Shown here piece after piece: positions 17,092-25,767 of a stretch of 49,233 nucleotides of DNA. The notes below the pieces were generated by a model. The model saw nothing but the letters and a program-made list of their open reading frames with translations, had not been told where the DNA came from and did not search any database. Where the stretch lies: positions 1 to 49,233 of the forward strand of contig CAMUYU010000006.1 in assembly GCA_947164995.1 (NCBI GenBank). The letters are read 5' to 3'. Both the position numbers and the translations under genes were made by a program. Numbering within the stretch: position 1 is the first letter of the stretch; each line of letters starts with the position of its first letter. Source of the DNA: an uncultured Clostridia bacterium (GTDB taxonomy: Bacteria > Bacillota > Clostridia > TANB77 > UBA1234).

Positions 17092-17489
17092 CTAGACTCT
17101 CTTTTACTTCTCCTCGCACGAACTTCTCCGGAAAGAATCTCCTCTTCTGTCTTTATAAGATAGTAAGTCTTGCCGTTAATAACTCGTATGCGAAGATTTG
17201 TAATCAGATTAGTTACTCTTACTCTGGCAGTTTCATAATCGTGAACCTTGACGTTTTCGTAATATAGCAAGGTTCTACCAACTTCTGGTAACTTGAAGGA
17301 AACAACATGTTTTACAGGATCAAAGAAAATATCGCTTATAAGCTCCTCACGTCCATGAACCTTAACAAGGTTATGTAGTTCTTGAGGAACCACATAATCG
17401 ACCAAATATGGCCGTCTCTCAAGGTCATAAAACGCTCCAATGGGTACTACAAACCTCCATTCAATATTTTTCCGAGCAGCTGTTTTCAT
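17073..17489 (-). CDS. Hypothetical protein, paralogue of the previous gene
   Basis: 138 residues, not recognised. It carries WRFVVPIGAFYDLERRPYLV near the N-terminus, matching WTFVVPRNNFIGLEDKPYLV of the 119-residue paralogue, a central P-x-VGRTLL segment, YYLIKTEEEILSG near the end, and a basic tail (RARRSKRESRNKK) that the paralogue lacks and that could bind nucleic acid. No membrane or signal segment. The coding end overlaps its terminator hairpin. ATG behind AGAAAGGAATAGTTTATA, with an ideal promoter at 17541-17569. The strong promoter suggests high expression. Confidence 0.7.
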   Translation of the reverse strand: MKTAARKNIEWRFVVPIGAFYDLERRPYLVDYVVPQELHNLVKVHGREELISDIFFDPVKHVVSFKLPEVGRTLLYYENVKVHDYETARVRVTNLITNLRIRVINGKTYYLIKTEEEILSGEVRARRSKRESRNKKVH

Positions 17490-17540
17490 TATAAACTATT
17501 CCTTTCTAGATAACATACTTAAAAAATATCGTACTCCTAT

Positions 17541-17569
17541 ATTATATCATTATTAACGCATTATGTCAA
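17541..17569 (-). promoter_or_regulatory. Consensus sigma-A promoter of the 138-residue gene
   Basis: Minus strand TTGACA, exactly 17 nt, TATAAT: a perfect match to both hexamers. The -35 ends 2 nt from the stop codon of the upstream gene. Confidence 0.9.
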
Positions 17570-17570
17570 C

Positions 17571-18770
17571 TTATCTTCCTTGCGGAATATTACTTACTAG
17601 GCAAGGCGTTATTTCTGAAATGTATGATTTTACACTACCTTCAACATCTGCATCATTATATGCATCTACGATTTTTATCTTTATTTTAACTGGATTTAAT
17701 ATATCATATTGATAATAATCAAATCTCACAAACTGAGGGTCTCTTGTTTCTTCTAGTATTATTTCCTCTGGTTCTTCATCATTAAATATAACTTCAATTG
17801 TTTTAGCCAAATTATCTCCTGAGGTTTCTCCTCCATTTACAAAATAAATATATTCAATCTTGTAATAATAATCTCCACTAGGTCTATCGTAATACTCTGG
17901 GAAACAATTATCTAAATTGAACTGTTGTGTATAAAGCATTTTCTTTAATTCATCATCTTTACTTATTTTTTCTATTTCATCTGTTGCAAGTTCCAGTTCT
18001 TCTTCAAGCAAATTTCTTCCAGTAACGGGGTCTTCTTTATAAAGGTTTACTCCCCAGCATATGGAATCATTAAATCCAGCAATTGTCATCTCTATTTCAT
18101 CTGTTACTTGTAATTCATCATTATAGTTAGTATACAAATAATTAAACTCAGTAGAGTCTCCTTCTTCTGTTAAAACATATTTATCTCCATATAGTTGAGC
18201 TTTCTTATTTAACTCATCTCTATCACCTAGTAAAACAGTGTTACTCTCGTAGTCATAATCTACAAAGCATTCAAACAAATTAGCAATAGCCCTAACAGGA
18301 AGGTATGTAGTATCTTGATAAGAAATTGGATATATTCTTACTTTATTAGCATCATAAAAGTTAATAATATCATTACCATAAATCACTTTAATCTTTTTAT
18401 TAAGAAGTGCGTTATCTTCTAATAGCCCTTGTTTATCAAATGTATCAGTAATACTACATGCATTTAAATCAACTTGTCCATATGAATCTAAATAAATAGA
18501 ATTATTAATTCCATCCCAAAGAATAGGCACCTCGTATAAGCTTGAAATTGCCCTTATAGGCAAATAAGTAGAGTCATTGTACGTTAACGGATATACCCTA
18601 TCTTGTGAAGCAGTAAAAAACTCTAAAATAGAGTCATTATAAGTTATCTTAACATCTTTATTAACAAATACTGAAATCGGTGTATTCGTTATTTCTTCAT
18701 TTTCATCAGCAAAAGCAGGAATAGATAAAATTATTAAAATACAAATGAAACTAATAATTATTTTTTTCAT
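17571..18770 (-). CDS. Exported protein with two copper-amine-oxidase-N-type domains
   Basis: 399 residues with a signal peptide (MKKIIISFICILIILSIPAFA). Two copies of the copper-amine-oxidase N-terminal-type module follow: residues ~30-95 (YPLTYNDSTYLPIRAISSLYEVPILWDGINNSIYLD) and ~118-182 (YPISYQDTTYLPVRAIANLFECFVDYDYESNTVLLG). The remaining ~215 residues are acidic and unassigned. Such modules are common in Clostridia surface proteins and are not evidence of amine oxidase activity; they probably mediate wall or protein binding. Internal SGD tripeptides (RPSGDYYY, ETSGDNLAK). ATG behind AAGAGGGCGATTAA. Monocistronic, with a promoter at 18813-18841. Confidence 0.8.
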   Translation of the reverse strand: MKKIIISFICILIILSIPAFADENEEITNTPISVFVNKDVKITYNDSILEFFTASQDRVYPLTYNDSTYLPIRAISSLYEVPILWDGINNSIYLDSYGQVDLNACSITDTFDKQGLLEDNALLNKKIKVIYGNDIINFYDANKVRIYPISYQDTTYLPVRAIANLFECFVDYDYESNTVLLGDRDELNKKAQLYGDKYVLTEEGDSTEFNYLYTNYNDELQVTDEIEMTIAGFNDSICWGVNLYKEDPVTGRNLLEEELELATDEIEKISKDDELKKMLYTQQFNLDNCFPEYYDRPSGDYYYKIEYIYFVNGGETSGDNLAKTIEVIFNDEEPEEIILEETRDPQFVRFDYYQYDILNPVKIKIKIVDAYNDADVEGSVKSYISEITPCLVSNIPQGR

Positions 18771-18812
18771 TTAATCGCCCTCTTTTGTAAAAGATTAAAA
18801 AGCTATATAAAA

Positions 18813-18841
18813 ATTATAACAAACCATAAAAAAGTTGACAA
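18813..18841 (-). promoter_or_regulatory. Sigma-A promoter of the copper-amine-oxidase-N protein gene
   Basis: Minus strand TTGTCA, 17-nt spacer, TATAAT, 43 nt upstream of the ATG. Confidence 0.7.
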
Positions 18842-18842
18842 C

Positions 18843-18876
18843 AAAAAAGAACTTGGAAATAATTCCAAGTTCTTTT
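18843..18876 (-). terminator. Rho-independent terminator of the long-paralogue operon
   Basis: Stem AAAAGAACTTGGAA/TTCCAAGTTCTTTT with a 4-nt loop and a T run on the minus strand, 4 nt after the stop codon. Confidence 0.92.
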
Positions 18877-18880
18877 AATA

Positions 18881-20788
18881 CTATCTATCAAATTCATCTT
18901 CATCATGTGATTTTGATTCATATCCTGTAATCAATTCTCTTTGTTCTTTTAATTTAGATATGCTTTCTTTATCCCAACCATGATCTTCAAACATTGATTG
19001 AATAAAATCAACTTTATCTAAATCAATTTTTGGAGCAATAAGTCTTGATGTCCTTAATGATTTTACGTCTCTATCTAATATACCAATTCTTCCTAAGAAT
19101 GGAATTTCAGAAATCTGTGCTTCAAAATCAGATACCATAGTTTTTCCAACAAATGGAGATACTGCTTGAATAAACATTTTTCTTTGAAGCTTCTTAATTG
19201 ATCTATTTAGTTCTCTTATTCTTGATTCTTTGCTTCTAGCATCTACTGTTCTGCCTCTACCAACTAGCTCTCTACGTTCTTGAGTTAATACTTGCATCTC
19301 ATCTTTCATGCTAGCTACACGCTTATAATCTTCTGTATATTCTTGATATTCCTTATAGGCTTTCTTTTGCTCTTTTTCTGAAAAATTCTTTCCCATATCT
19401 CGCATATTAAAAATCTTATGACTTCTATCTGTTAATTCATCAGCAAGTTTAATAGCTTGAAGCTTTCCACTAACCTCTACTGCAATATCCCTATATGAAA
19501 CTCCATTTTCATTTTTCTTATTTGAGAACTTTGAAAACTTAGAATATTCATCAGAGAACTTTTTACTTAGAGCATTATATCTTATCATATCTTTACTTGA
19601 TTTAGCTTCTTCTAATTGTGAATATAATTCATTCATTTTTGTAGTAAGTTTTGTATATTTATATGCTATATCAAATTTATCTGCAAAAGCCTTTTTATCA
19701 ATTGGCTTTTCGCCTAATAAACTATTGTATAAAACGCTAGATTTTTCAGTAACTTCTTCTTTAGTTTTATTAGGATCTACAATATCTTCTTGATAGCTTC
19801 TTCTCTTATCTAAATCCTCATCTACGATTCTAGCATATTCCATATAAACTGTAGGTAACTCTGGTTCTTCCTCTTGTGTTTCTACTGGAGGTTCTTCAAC
19901 AGAAGACTCTGGTTCAGTATATGGTTCTTCTTTTGGTTCTTCTTCAATAGTTCTTCTTTCTGGTTCACTCTCTTTTTCTTCAAATGAATCTGTATATGCC
20001 AACAAATCTTTAAAAGCACTTAGTTGCTCATACTCTTTATCAATTTCTATTAGTCCCTCTTTAAATTCTGGAACTTTTATCATACTTTTCTTTAAGCAAT
20101 CAATAGCTTCTAATGTTTTTGCTTCTACACCTTTTTGAGTATAATAACCCATATTAATCTCTCTACGAATATCTAATACTTTTTTAGGTAATTCGTAGTT
20201 TGGATTTGTTGTAGATAAATGAATAAGCTCCATATACTCTGACATTTTTAGATAACCATCAAGCATTTCATGCTTTTTGCCACCATACTTATCTAATAAT
20301 TCCTTCGAAGGCATTTTTAAATATTTAAACCTTGAAGTTTCTTCTTTAATAGGTTTTGCTTCAGAATTAGACTCTGGTTTCTTTTCATATTCTACTCTTC
20401 TTGGCTTAGAAGATTTAGGTTTAACTTCTGCTTCTTTTTTAGATACTTTTGGTTTTTCTTGCTTATCAACCTTTTCTTTATTATCTGATTTTGAAACATC
20501 AATTCCATAAATATCCTTTTTAGCTGAAGCTTCAACATGTCTTTCATAGCCAGAAACATACCTTAATAATGCCTCTTTAAGTTCAGGATCAGAAATCTCA
20601 TTATTTATCTTTTTTGCTATTTCAGTAGGAGTCATTGGTCCAGTTATTTCCAAACCATTCGCATACATATTTTCTAGTTCAACCATTTTTTGATCTAACA
20701 ATTCATAAATTGAACTCCTTGTAACTTCTATTGGCTCACTAATTGAAAACCCTATCTTCTTAGCATCCTCAATTGATAGTATTGCCAT
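18881..20788 (-). CDS. Large hypothetical coiled-coil protein A (paralogue of the next gene)
   Basis: 635 residues, not recognised. It starts MAILSIEDAKKIGF and has a Lys/Glu-rich linker (~115-165), an acidic Pro/Glu-rich linker (~275-320) and a long helical charged C-terminal half. It aligns with the upstream protein over most of its length: KHEMLDGYLKMSEYMELIHL; SSVLYNSLLGEKPIDKKAFADKFDIAYKYTKL; and FSKFSNKKNENGVSYRDIAVEVSGKLQAIKLADEL. No signal peptide, membrane segment, nucleotide-binding or catalytic motif is seen, so it looks like a cytoplasmic structural or scaffold protein. ATG behind GAGAGGAGTGGTGTAAT, 30 nt after its paralogue, in the same transcript. Confidence 0.72.
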   Translation of the reverse strand: MAILSIEDAKKIGFSISEPIEVTRSSIYELLDQKMVELENMYANGLEITGPMTPTEIAKKINNEISDPELKEALLRYVSGYERHVEASAKKDIYGIDVSKSDNKEKVDKQEKPKVSKKEAEVKPKSSKPRRVEYEKKPESNSEAKPIKEETSRFKYLKMPSKELLDKYGGKKHEMLDGYLKMSEYMELIHLSTTNPNYELPKKVLDIRREINMGYYTQKGVEAKTLEAIDCLKKSMIKVPEFKEGLIEIDKEYEQLSAFKDLLAYTDSFEEKESEPERRTIEEEPKEEPYTEPESSVEEPPVETQEEEPELPTVYMEYARIVDEDLDKRRSYQEDIVDPNKTKEEVTEKSSVLYNSLLGEKPIDKKAFADKFDIAYKYTKLTTKMNELYSQLEEAKSSKDMIRYNALSKKFSDEYSKFSKFSNKKNENGVSYRDIAVEVSGKLQAIKLADELTDRSHKIFNMRDMGKNFSEKEQKKAYKEYQEYTEDYKRVASMKDEMQVLTQERRELVGRGRTVDARSKESRIRELNRSIKKLQRKMFIQAVSPFVGKTMVSDFEAQISEIPFLGRIGILDRDVKSLRTSRLIAPKIDLDKVDFIQSMFEDHGWDKESISKLKEQRELITGYESKSHDEDEFDR

Positions 20789-20818
20789 ATTACACCACTC
20801 CTCTCAAATTTTTATTAC

Positions 20819-22741
20819 TTATCTTTCAATTTCATTTCTTTCTCTCTTTTTCGCAATATCTAATATTTCTTCTTTTGATATACTAAAGCCTCTAAATATC
20901 TTATTGCTAATAAATAAAGCTTTGTGAATATCAAGTTGTGGAGAACAAATATAATCTTCTTTACCTTTGTACTCAAGAGCACCTAATTTTCCTAATAGAG
21001 TATCTTGTCGAACATCCTCTTGGAATTGATATAATCTATCTTTAGAACCAAATAATGCACTTATTGTCCAACCAAGTCTCTTTAAAGGTTTATGCTTATC
21101 CTTTTCATAGTTTACAGTATAGTTCATGTATTCTTGAGCAACTTCTTTATCCCTTTTATTTACAACATTAAATATTTCATGAGTCTTATATTTCTTACCA
21201 TCAACCTTTTTACCTTCTAACATTCTATCTGCTAAATATACAGCTTGAAGTCTACCAGTAAGAAGTAATGCTGTATGTCTATTTGAAATTCCATCACTAT
21301 TTTTAGCATTAGCAAACTTATTAAATCTTTCCCAATTATAATTAAACTTACTCTTTGCTATTGCAATTGCTTTATTATCTTTACTTTCAACTGCTTTTTC
21401 ATATTCTTTCTTTATTTCATTTAGCTTTTCAAATTGTGTTTTATACTTATAAGCAATATCAAATTTCTTGGCTAATTGTTCTTTATTTTCTTTTGCTAGA
21501 GGTTTTTCACCAACTGCTTGTCTATATAACATCTCCGCATTTTCCGCAACTTCTGAATATGATGCTTTTGAATTTAAAACAACCTTTTTAGCGAACGTAC
21601 TTGTTTTATCAACATCATCTTGTTTTAATAAATCAAATTTACTAATAACATCTACAACATCAATCTCTTCTTCAGGTTTTTCAACTTCTTCAGCTAGCTC
21701 TTCTTTTCTTAAGCTTTCAGCCTTCCTAAGAACTGGTTCTATTGGTTCTTTTTGTTCTTCTGGTTCCTCAGATAAAGCATTTAGGCCTTCAAGTGCTAAT
21801 CTATCGCGAGATTTCATATGTTTGCCAACATATTCTGCTCTAGTAGCAAATTTTTCTTGTTTAACCTCTTTATTTTTGCGTTCTTCTATTAATTCTCTCC
21901 ATTTTTTTGTGACAGTTTTCTTTGCAGTGTCTAATAGTAATGTAACTCGATCTAATTCAATAGAAAGCCCAGGCTCTCCATTTTCTTTAAAAGCTCTACT
22001 CATTATTGTATACATTCTATTAGAAAGCTTTCTAACATTTGCACATTTTTCATCAGCATTAGAATCATTTACTTCATCAACATAATTTTTGATCAAACCA
22101 TAATCTAATTTTGCCTTATTATATAATTCATAAAGTTTTCTACAATAAAATGCTTCTAACGAAGGATATTCCATTTTTTCATGCTTTCCTGCATAATCAT
22201 AATTTAGTTTGTTCTTTATTTCTTTGCTTAATGCATCTGACCATTCTAAAACTGGTTTAGGCATTTCTTTTACGTTAGGATTATGATTATTAATAAAACC
22301 TGAAACTCGTTCCCTTTTCTCAGATACTTTAGGAACTACTTTTATACCCACATTAGAAACCTCAGAATTATCTTTAGTTTGATTTTTAGGATTAAATTTT
22401 GATCTTTTGAATTGATTATCTATATCTGCTTCACTTAAGAAGTACATTTGTCTGTTTTGAACACAATCTCTCAAGTAATCAACTTTTTCTTGATCACCTT
22501 CACTAAATCTTTCCATGTATTTTTTGCAAATAATAAGAGTCTTGTCCATTAAGTATTTTTTTAACTCATTAGCTGCGTTAGGATCTTCAAAATTATTTCT
22601 ATCAATAACAGCAGCACTCAATCTACCATTACATTTATATCTTCCCACAAATAACATTCTTACATCTATAGGAAAACCACCAATATGATTTGTTGTATCA
22701 AATCCTAATGCTTTAACTTCTTTTTCAGTTAAACGTGCCAT
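20819..22741 (-). CDS. Large hypothetical coiled-coil protein B (paralogue of the previous gene)
   Basis: 640 residues from the ATG at 22741 (MARLTEKEVKALGF). The ORF-track start at 22786 lies upstream of the -10 element, so it cannot be used, and the shorter N-terminus matches MAILSIEDAKKIGF of the paralogue. Shared segments: KHEKMEYPSLEAFYCRKLYELY; LYRQAVGEKPLAKENKEQLAKKFDIAYKYKTQFEKL; and FNKFANAKNSDGISNRHTALLLTGRLQAVYLADRML. Charged, helical and cytoplasmic by composition, with a Glu-rich linker near 340-380. A consensus promoter precedes it. First of a two-gene operon, so the two products probably form one complex. Function unknown. Confidence 0.72.
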   Translation of the reverse strand: MARLTEKEVKALGFDTTNHIGGFPIDVRMLFVGRYKCNGRLSAAVIDRNNFEDPNAANELKKYLMDKTLIICKKYMERFSEGDQEKVDYLRDCVQNRQMYFLSEADIDNQFKRSKFNPKNQTKDNSEVSNVGIKVVPKVSEKRERVSGFINNHNPNVKEMPKPVLEWSDALSKEIKNKLNYDYAGKHEKMEYPSLEAFYCRKLYELYNKAKLDYGLIKNYVDEVNDSNADEKCANVRKLSNRMYTIMSRAFKENGEPGLSIELDRVTLLLDTAKKTVTKKWRELIEERKNKEVKQEKFATRAEYVGKHMKSRDRLALEGLNALSEEPEEQKEPIEPVLRKAESLRKEELAEEVEKPEEEIDVVDVISKFDLLKQDDVDKTSTFAKKVVLNSKASYSEVAENAEMLYRQAVGEKPLAKENKEQLAKKFDIAYKYKTQFEKLNEIKKEYEKAVESKDNKAIAIAKSKFNYNWERFNKFANAKNSDGISNRHTALLLTGRLQAVYLADRMLEGKKVDGKKYKTHEIFNVVNKRDKEVAQEYMNYTVNYEKDKHKPLKRLGWTISALFGSKDRLYQFQEDVRQDTLLGKLGALEYKGKEDYICSPQLDIHKALFISNKIFRGFSISKEEILDIAKKRERNEIER

Positions 22742-22776
22742 AAACACCACTCTCCTCATCATTAGTATACATAAAT

Positions 22777-22805
22777 ATTTTACCATAACATATTGTTTAT
22801 GTCAA
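22777..22805 (-). promoter_or_regulatory. Sigma-A promoter of the long-paralogue operon
   Basis: Minus strand TTGACA, 17-nt spacer beginning TAA, TAAAAT. It fixes the gene start downstream at 22741. Confidence 0.8.
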
Positions 22806-22808
22806 CGC

Positions 22809-22846
22809 AAAAAAGAGCTTAAAGACTAATCTTTAGGCTCTTTTGA
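22809..22846 (-). terminator. Rho-independent terminator of the argS-UDPGP operon
   Basis: Stem AAAAGAGCTTAAAGA/TCTTTAGGCTCTTTT (one wobble pair) with a short loop and T-rich tail on the minus strand, 16 nt after the stop. Confidence 0.88.
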
Positions 22847-22861
22847 GAACTTTTGGTTTAC

Positions 22862-23887
22862 CTATTTTAACTTTCTCTCATAAAGTTCAATTGCCGTTTT
22901 AGGGCTATCATTTCCTTCTTTGTTTTTGATTGGTGCAAACTCATCTTCTCTTCTAACTCTTATATCCGTAGTGTGTTGAGCTTTTTCAAAACCATCAAAA
23001 ATGAACATTTCTTTCTTGATATAGCTACCATATTCATCATTTTTCTTGTGTGCTTCGTGTATTGGAAGCTTTTCATCTGCAATTCTTTTTAACAAAGATA
23101 ATTTTAAATAATTACATCCAAAATGAGATTCACTATATAAAAGTGAGCCATCTTCATTTTTTGCATCTAGAAGTTCTTTAGGCATATCAATATACTCTAT
23201 AACCGTACATTTACCATCCTTTAAGACAATACTACCTACTTTTTCGTTTGCATCAGTTCTAGCAATAGATTTAATGCATAGTTCATTATTTCCCGCTTCT
23301 AATATACCTAGTGATACTTCATCTAAAGGATTAACTAAGATATTATCAACGTTACACGTAACTAGATAATCTATGGCTTTATTTTCCATATCTTTAAGAA
23401 TCCCTTCATCCTCCAAAGCCTTGAAAATACCGCCATTTCCGTTTGCTGCAGTAACTATTTTACCATCTTTATCTTTAACTTCACTTCCGTCTTCATATAC
23501 TAATGGGAATTCCCCTTGTATAAAAAACATAATCTTATCTTTTGGAATATCAAAAAAGTTATTTTCTTCAAAAAAATCTTGAGTTTCTTTATCATTATCA
23601 TTTGATGTCATAATATACCATTGAGGCCAAATTCCGTACTTTTTAAAGCAATTTGAGATAATATCACTATCTATTTCAAAAATGGTTTTAGGTACTATCT
23701 TTGTAAAAGGTACTACAAATGTGCCTTTTGGGCCTTTATGTCCTAATCTAGTACCTTGGCCACCTGCTAAAGTACAAACAGCGACCTTTCCGTCTTTAAG
23801 TAACTTAACTCCTATTTCTTCATACTTTTTGTAATCATCTTTAGAAAGGTTTTCTTTTATTACAGGATTAATAGGTTCTATTTTCAT
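22862..23887 (-). CDS. UDPGP-type UDP-sugar pyrophosphorylase
   Basis: 341 residues of the eukaryotic-type UDPGP family (UAP1/AGX-like). The nucleotide-binding signature is CTLAGGQGTRLGHKGPKGTF (about residues 38-57), followed by the substrate-binding stretches DYLVTCNVDNILVNP and ESHFGCNYLKLSLL. Such enzymes make UDP-GlcNAc, UDP-GalNAc or UDP-glucose from UTP and the sugar-1-phosphate. The precise sugar cannot be read from sequence. ATG behind ATTGGGAGGATAAT, 17 nt after argS, so co-transcribed. The product could feed the divergent surface-glycan cluster or wall synthesis. Confidence 0.88.
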   Translation of the reverse strand: MKIEPINPVIKENLSKDDYKKYEEIGVKLLKDGKVAVCTLAGGQGTRLGHKGPKGTFVVPFTKIVPKTIFEIDSDIISNCFKKYGIWPQWYIMTSNDNDKETQDFFEENNFFDIPKDKIMFFIQGEFPLVYEDGSEVKDKDGKIVTAANGNGGIFKALEDEGILKDMENKAIDYLVTCNVDNILVNPLDEVSLGILEAGNNELCIKSIARTDANEKVGSIVLKDGKCTVIEYIDMPKELLDAKNEDGSLLYSESHFGCNYLKLSLLKRIADEKLPIHEAHKKNDEYGSYIKKEMFIFDGFEKAQHTTDIRVRREDEFAPIKNKEGNDSPKTAIELYERKLK

Positions 23888-23904
23888 ATTATCCTCCCAA
23901 TATA

Positions 23905-25620
23905 CTACATCTTTTCAGGACACGAAATACCTAAAAGCATAAGTCCTTTTTTAATTACATTACCAGTTACGAATGTTAATAAAACATTAGCATCTTGAAC
24001 ATCTTTATCATCGCAAATAATATGGTGTTCATTATAGAATCTACTAAATGCTTTTGCTAAATCAAGTAAATATCTAGAAAGAATCGAAGGTTCATTTTTA
24101 TCACAAGCAGATGATATTATATCACCAAAGCTTCCAATAAGCCTTGTAACTTCATATCCTTCTTTGTTATTAATCTTTGAAAAATCAGCATTTTCAGGCA
24201 TCTTTTCAATGTTTCTTAATATGCTTCTTGTTCTAACATAAGTGTATTGTAAATATGGACCAGTTTCTCCATTAAAGTTTAATATCTGATTCCAATCAAA
24301 AACTTCATCTTTTATCCTAGAATTTGCCAAATCGTTAAATACAACTGCTCCAACTCCAACCATTTTAGCAACATCTTCTTTGTTCTCTAAGTCAGGATTT
24401 TTATCTTCAATAATCTTCAAAGACTTATCAATTGACTCTTTAAACAATTCTTCTAGTGTAGTCGCATTTCCTTTTCTAGAACCCATCTTTTGGCCATCAC
24501 TATCTAAAACTAAACCAAAAGGAATATGCTCACATCTTTTTGCATATTCTTCATAACCCATTTTAGACAAAGTTTCGAAAACTTGTTTAAAATGAAGTGT
24601 TTGCTCTGCAGCTACAACATATAAACATTTATCAAAATTATAAGTATCAATTCTATATAAAAGTGCTGCTAAATCTCTTGTAGCATAAATAGTAGTGCCT
24701 TGAGATGTTAAAATCATACATGGTGGAATATCTTCATCCATCATAACAACTTTGGCACCTTCACTTTCAACAAGTAATCCTTTAGCATTTAACTCATTAA
24801 TAACTCTGTCCATCTTATCATTATAAAATGCTTCACCATTATATGAATCAAACTTACAACCTAACAAACCATATACTTTTTTATTATTCTCAATTGTTAA
24901 ATCAACAATCCACTTCCAAATCTTAACAATTTCTTCATCGCCTGCTTCAAGTCTTTTTAATGCTTCTACAGCATGAGATTTGAAATCTGGATCATCTTTT
25001 TCGATTCTATTATATCTAACATAAATCTCTAAAATTGGTTTAATTGGGTCATTTGAAAAATCATATTCATCTTTCCAAAGCAGGTATCCAGCAATAGTAC
25101 GACAAATACCCATTCCCCAATCTCCTAAATGATTTACTCCTACTACTTTGTAACCATTAAATTCATTTAGCTTATAGATAGAGTTACCTATTACAGTTGA
25201 ACGAAGATGACCTATGTGAAGAGCTTTAGCAATATTAGGAGATGAATAGTCTATAACTACAGTTTTACCATCACCCTTTGTGTTCTTTCCAAAATCTTCA
25301 CCTTTATCAAGTGCTTCATTAATAACATCTTTTATATATGAGTATTTATCTACAAAGAAGTTTAAGTATCCGCCTACAACTTCATATTTATCAAACAGGC
25401 TCATTTCTTCTACATTAGATAACTCATCTAAATGTTCTTTGATTTCTTTTGCTATAATTGGAGGTGCCTTTTTAAGCTCTTTTGCAAGTCTAAAACATGG
25501 GAAAGCATAGTCTCCCATTTCAGTATTTGTAGGCACTTCTATAAATGATTTTATCTCATTAGAATCTAAAGACATTGATTTTCCTATAATTAAAGCAATT
25601 TTCTCTTTATAATCTATCAT
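23905..25620 (-). CDS. argS: Arginine--tRNA ligase
   Basis: Charges tRNA-Arg. 571 residues from the ATG at 25620 (MIDYKEKIALIIG), behind GGAAAGGATACAATA; the ORF-track start is 43 codons too early and would lie upstream of the promoter. It shows the ArgRS N-terminal Add1 domain, SSPNIAKALHIGHLRST (class I HIGH motif), the KMSKS equivalent DGQKMGSRKGN and a C-terminal DALR anticodon-binding domain (TYVRTRSILRN onward). The length is normal. No T-box leader is visible in the short region upstream. The UDPGP gene follows in the same operon. Confidence 0.97.
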   Translation of the reverse strand: MIDYKEKIALIIGKSMSLDSNEIKSFIEVPTNTEMGDYAFPCFRLAKELKKAPPIIAKEIKEHLDELSNVEEMSLFDKYEVVGGYLNFFVDKYSYIKDVINEALDKGEDFGKNTKGDGKTVVIDYSSPNIAKALHIGHLRSTVIGNSIYKLNEFNGYKVVGVNHLGDWGMGICRTIAGYLLWKDEYDFSNDPIKPILEIYVRYNRIEKDDPDFKSHAVEALKRLEAGDEEIVKIWKWIVDLTIENNKKVYGLLGCKFDSYNGEAFYNDKMDRVINELNAKGLLVESEGAKVVMMDEDIPPCMILTSQGTTIYATRDLAALLYRIDTYNFDKCLYVVAAEQTLHFKQVFETLSKMGYEEYAKRCEHIPFGLVLDSDGQKMGSRKGNATTLEELFKESIDKSLKIIEDKNPDLENKEDVAKMVGVGAVVFNDLANSRIKDEVFDWNQILNFNGETGPYLQYTYVRTRSILRNIEKMPENADFSKINNKEGYEVTRLIGSFGDIISSACDKNEPSILSRYLLDLAKAFSRFYNEHHIICDDKDVQDANVLLTFVTGNVIKKGLMLLGISCPEKM

Positions 25621-25656
25621 TATTGTATCCTTTCCAAAACTCAAATTTTCGCAAAT

Positions 25657-25685
25657 ATTATACCTAAAAACATGTAAAAATTCAA
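25657..25685 (-). promoter_or_regulatory. Sigma-A promoter of argS
   Basis: Minus strand TTGAAT, 17-nt spacer, TATAAT, 37 nt upstream of the argS ATG. Its -35 is 19 nt from the -35 of the divergent plus-strand promoter. Confidence 0.75.
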
Positions 25686-25704
25686 TTGTTTTTGCTTCTA
25701 AATG

Positions 25705-25733
25705 TTGAAAAATCGGCAATTTTGTGATATTAT
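25705..25733 (+). promoter_or_regulatory. Sigma-A promoter of the surface-glycan cluster
   Basis: TTGAAA, 17-nt spacer, TATTAT, 34 nt upstream of the O-antigen ligase ATG. It places the true gene start after the ORF-track start. Confidence 0.75.
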
Positions 25734-25767
25734 ACCTCGTGCAAATCACAATTTGAAAGGATTTTAT

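Noticed and set aside
17571-18770. Copper amine oxidase enzyme
   Set aside because: Only the small N-terminal module is present, twice; there is no catalytic topaquinone domain, so no oxidase activity is claimed.
21468-22085. 205-residue plus-strand ORF (MANCSLFSFARGF...)
   Set aside because: It lies wholly within the long-paralogue gene B on the other strand, has no ribosome binding site and is Ser/Phe-rich low complexity; it is a shadow of a Lys/Glu-rich gene.
25621-25767. T-box riboswitch upstream of argS
   Set aside because: Only about 30 nt separate the argS promoter from its ATG, and no T-box sequence (TGGNACCGCG-like) or specifier stem is present.
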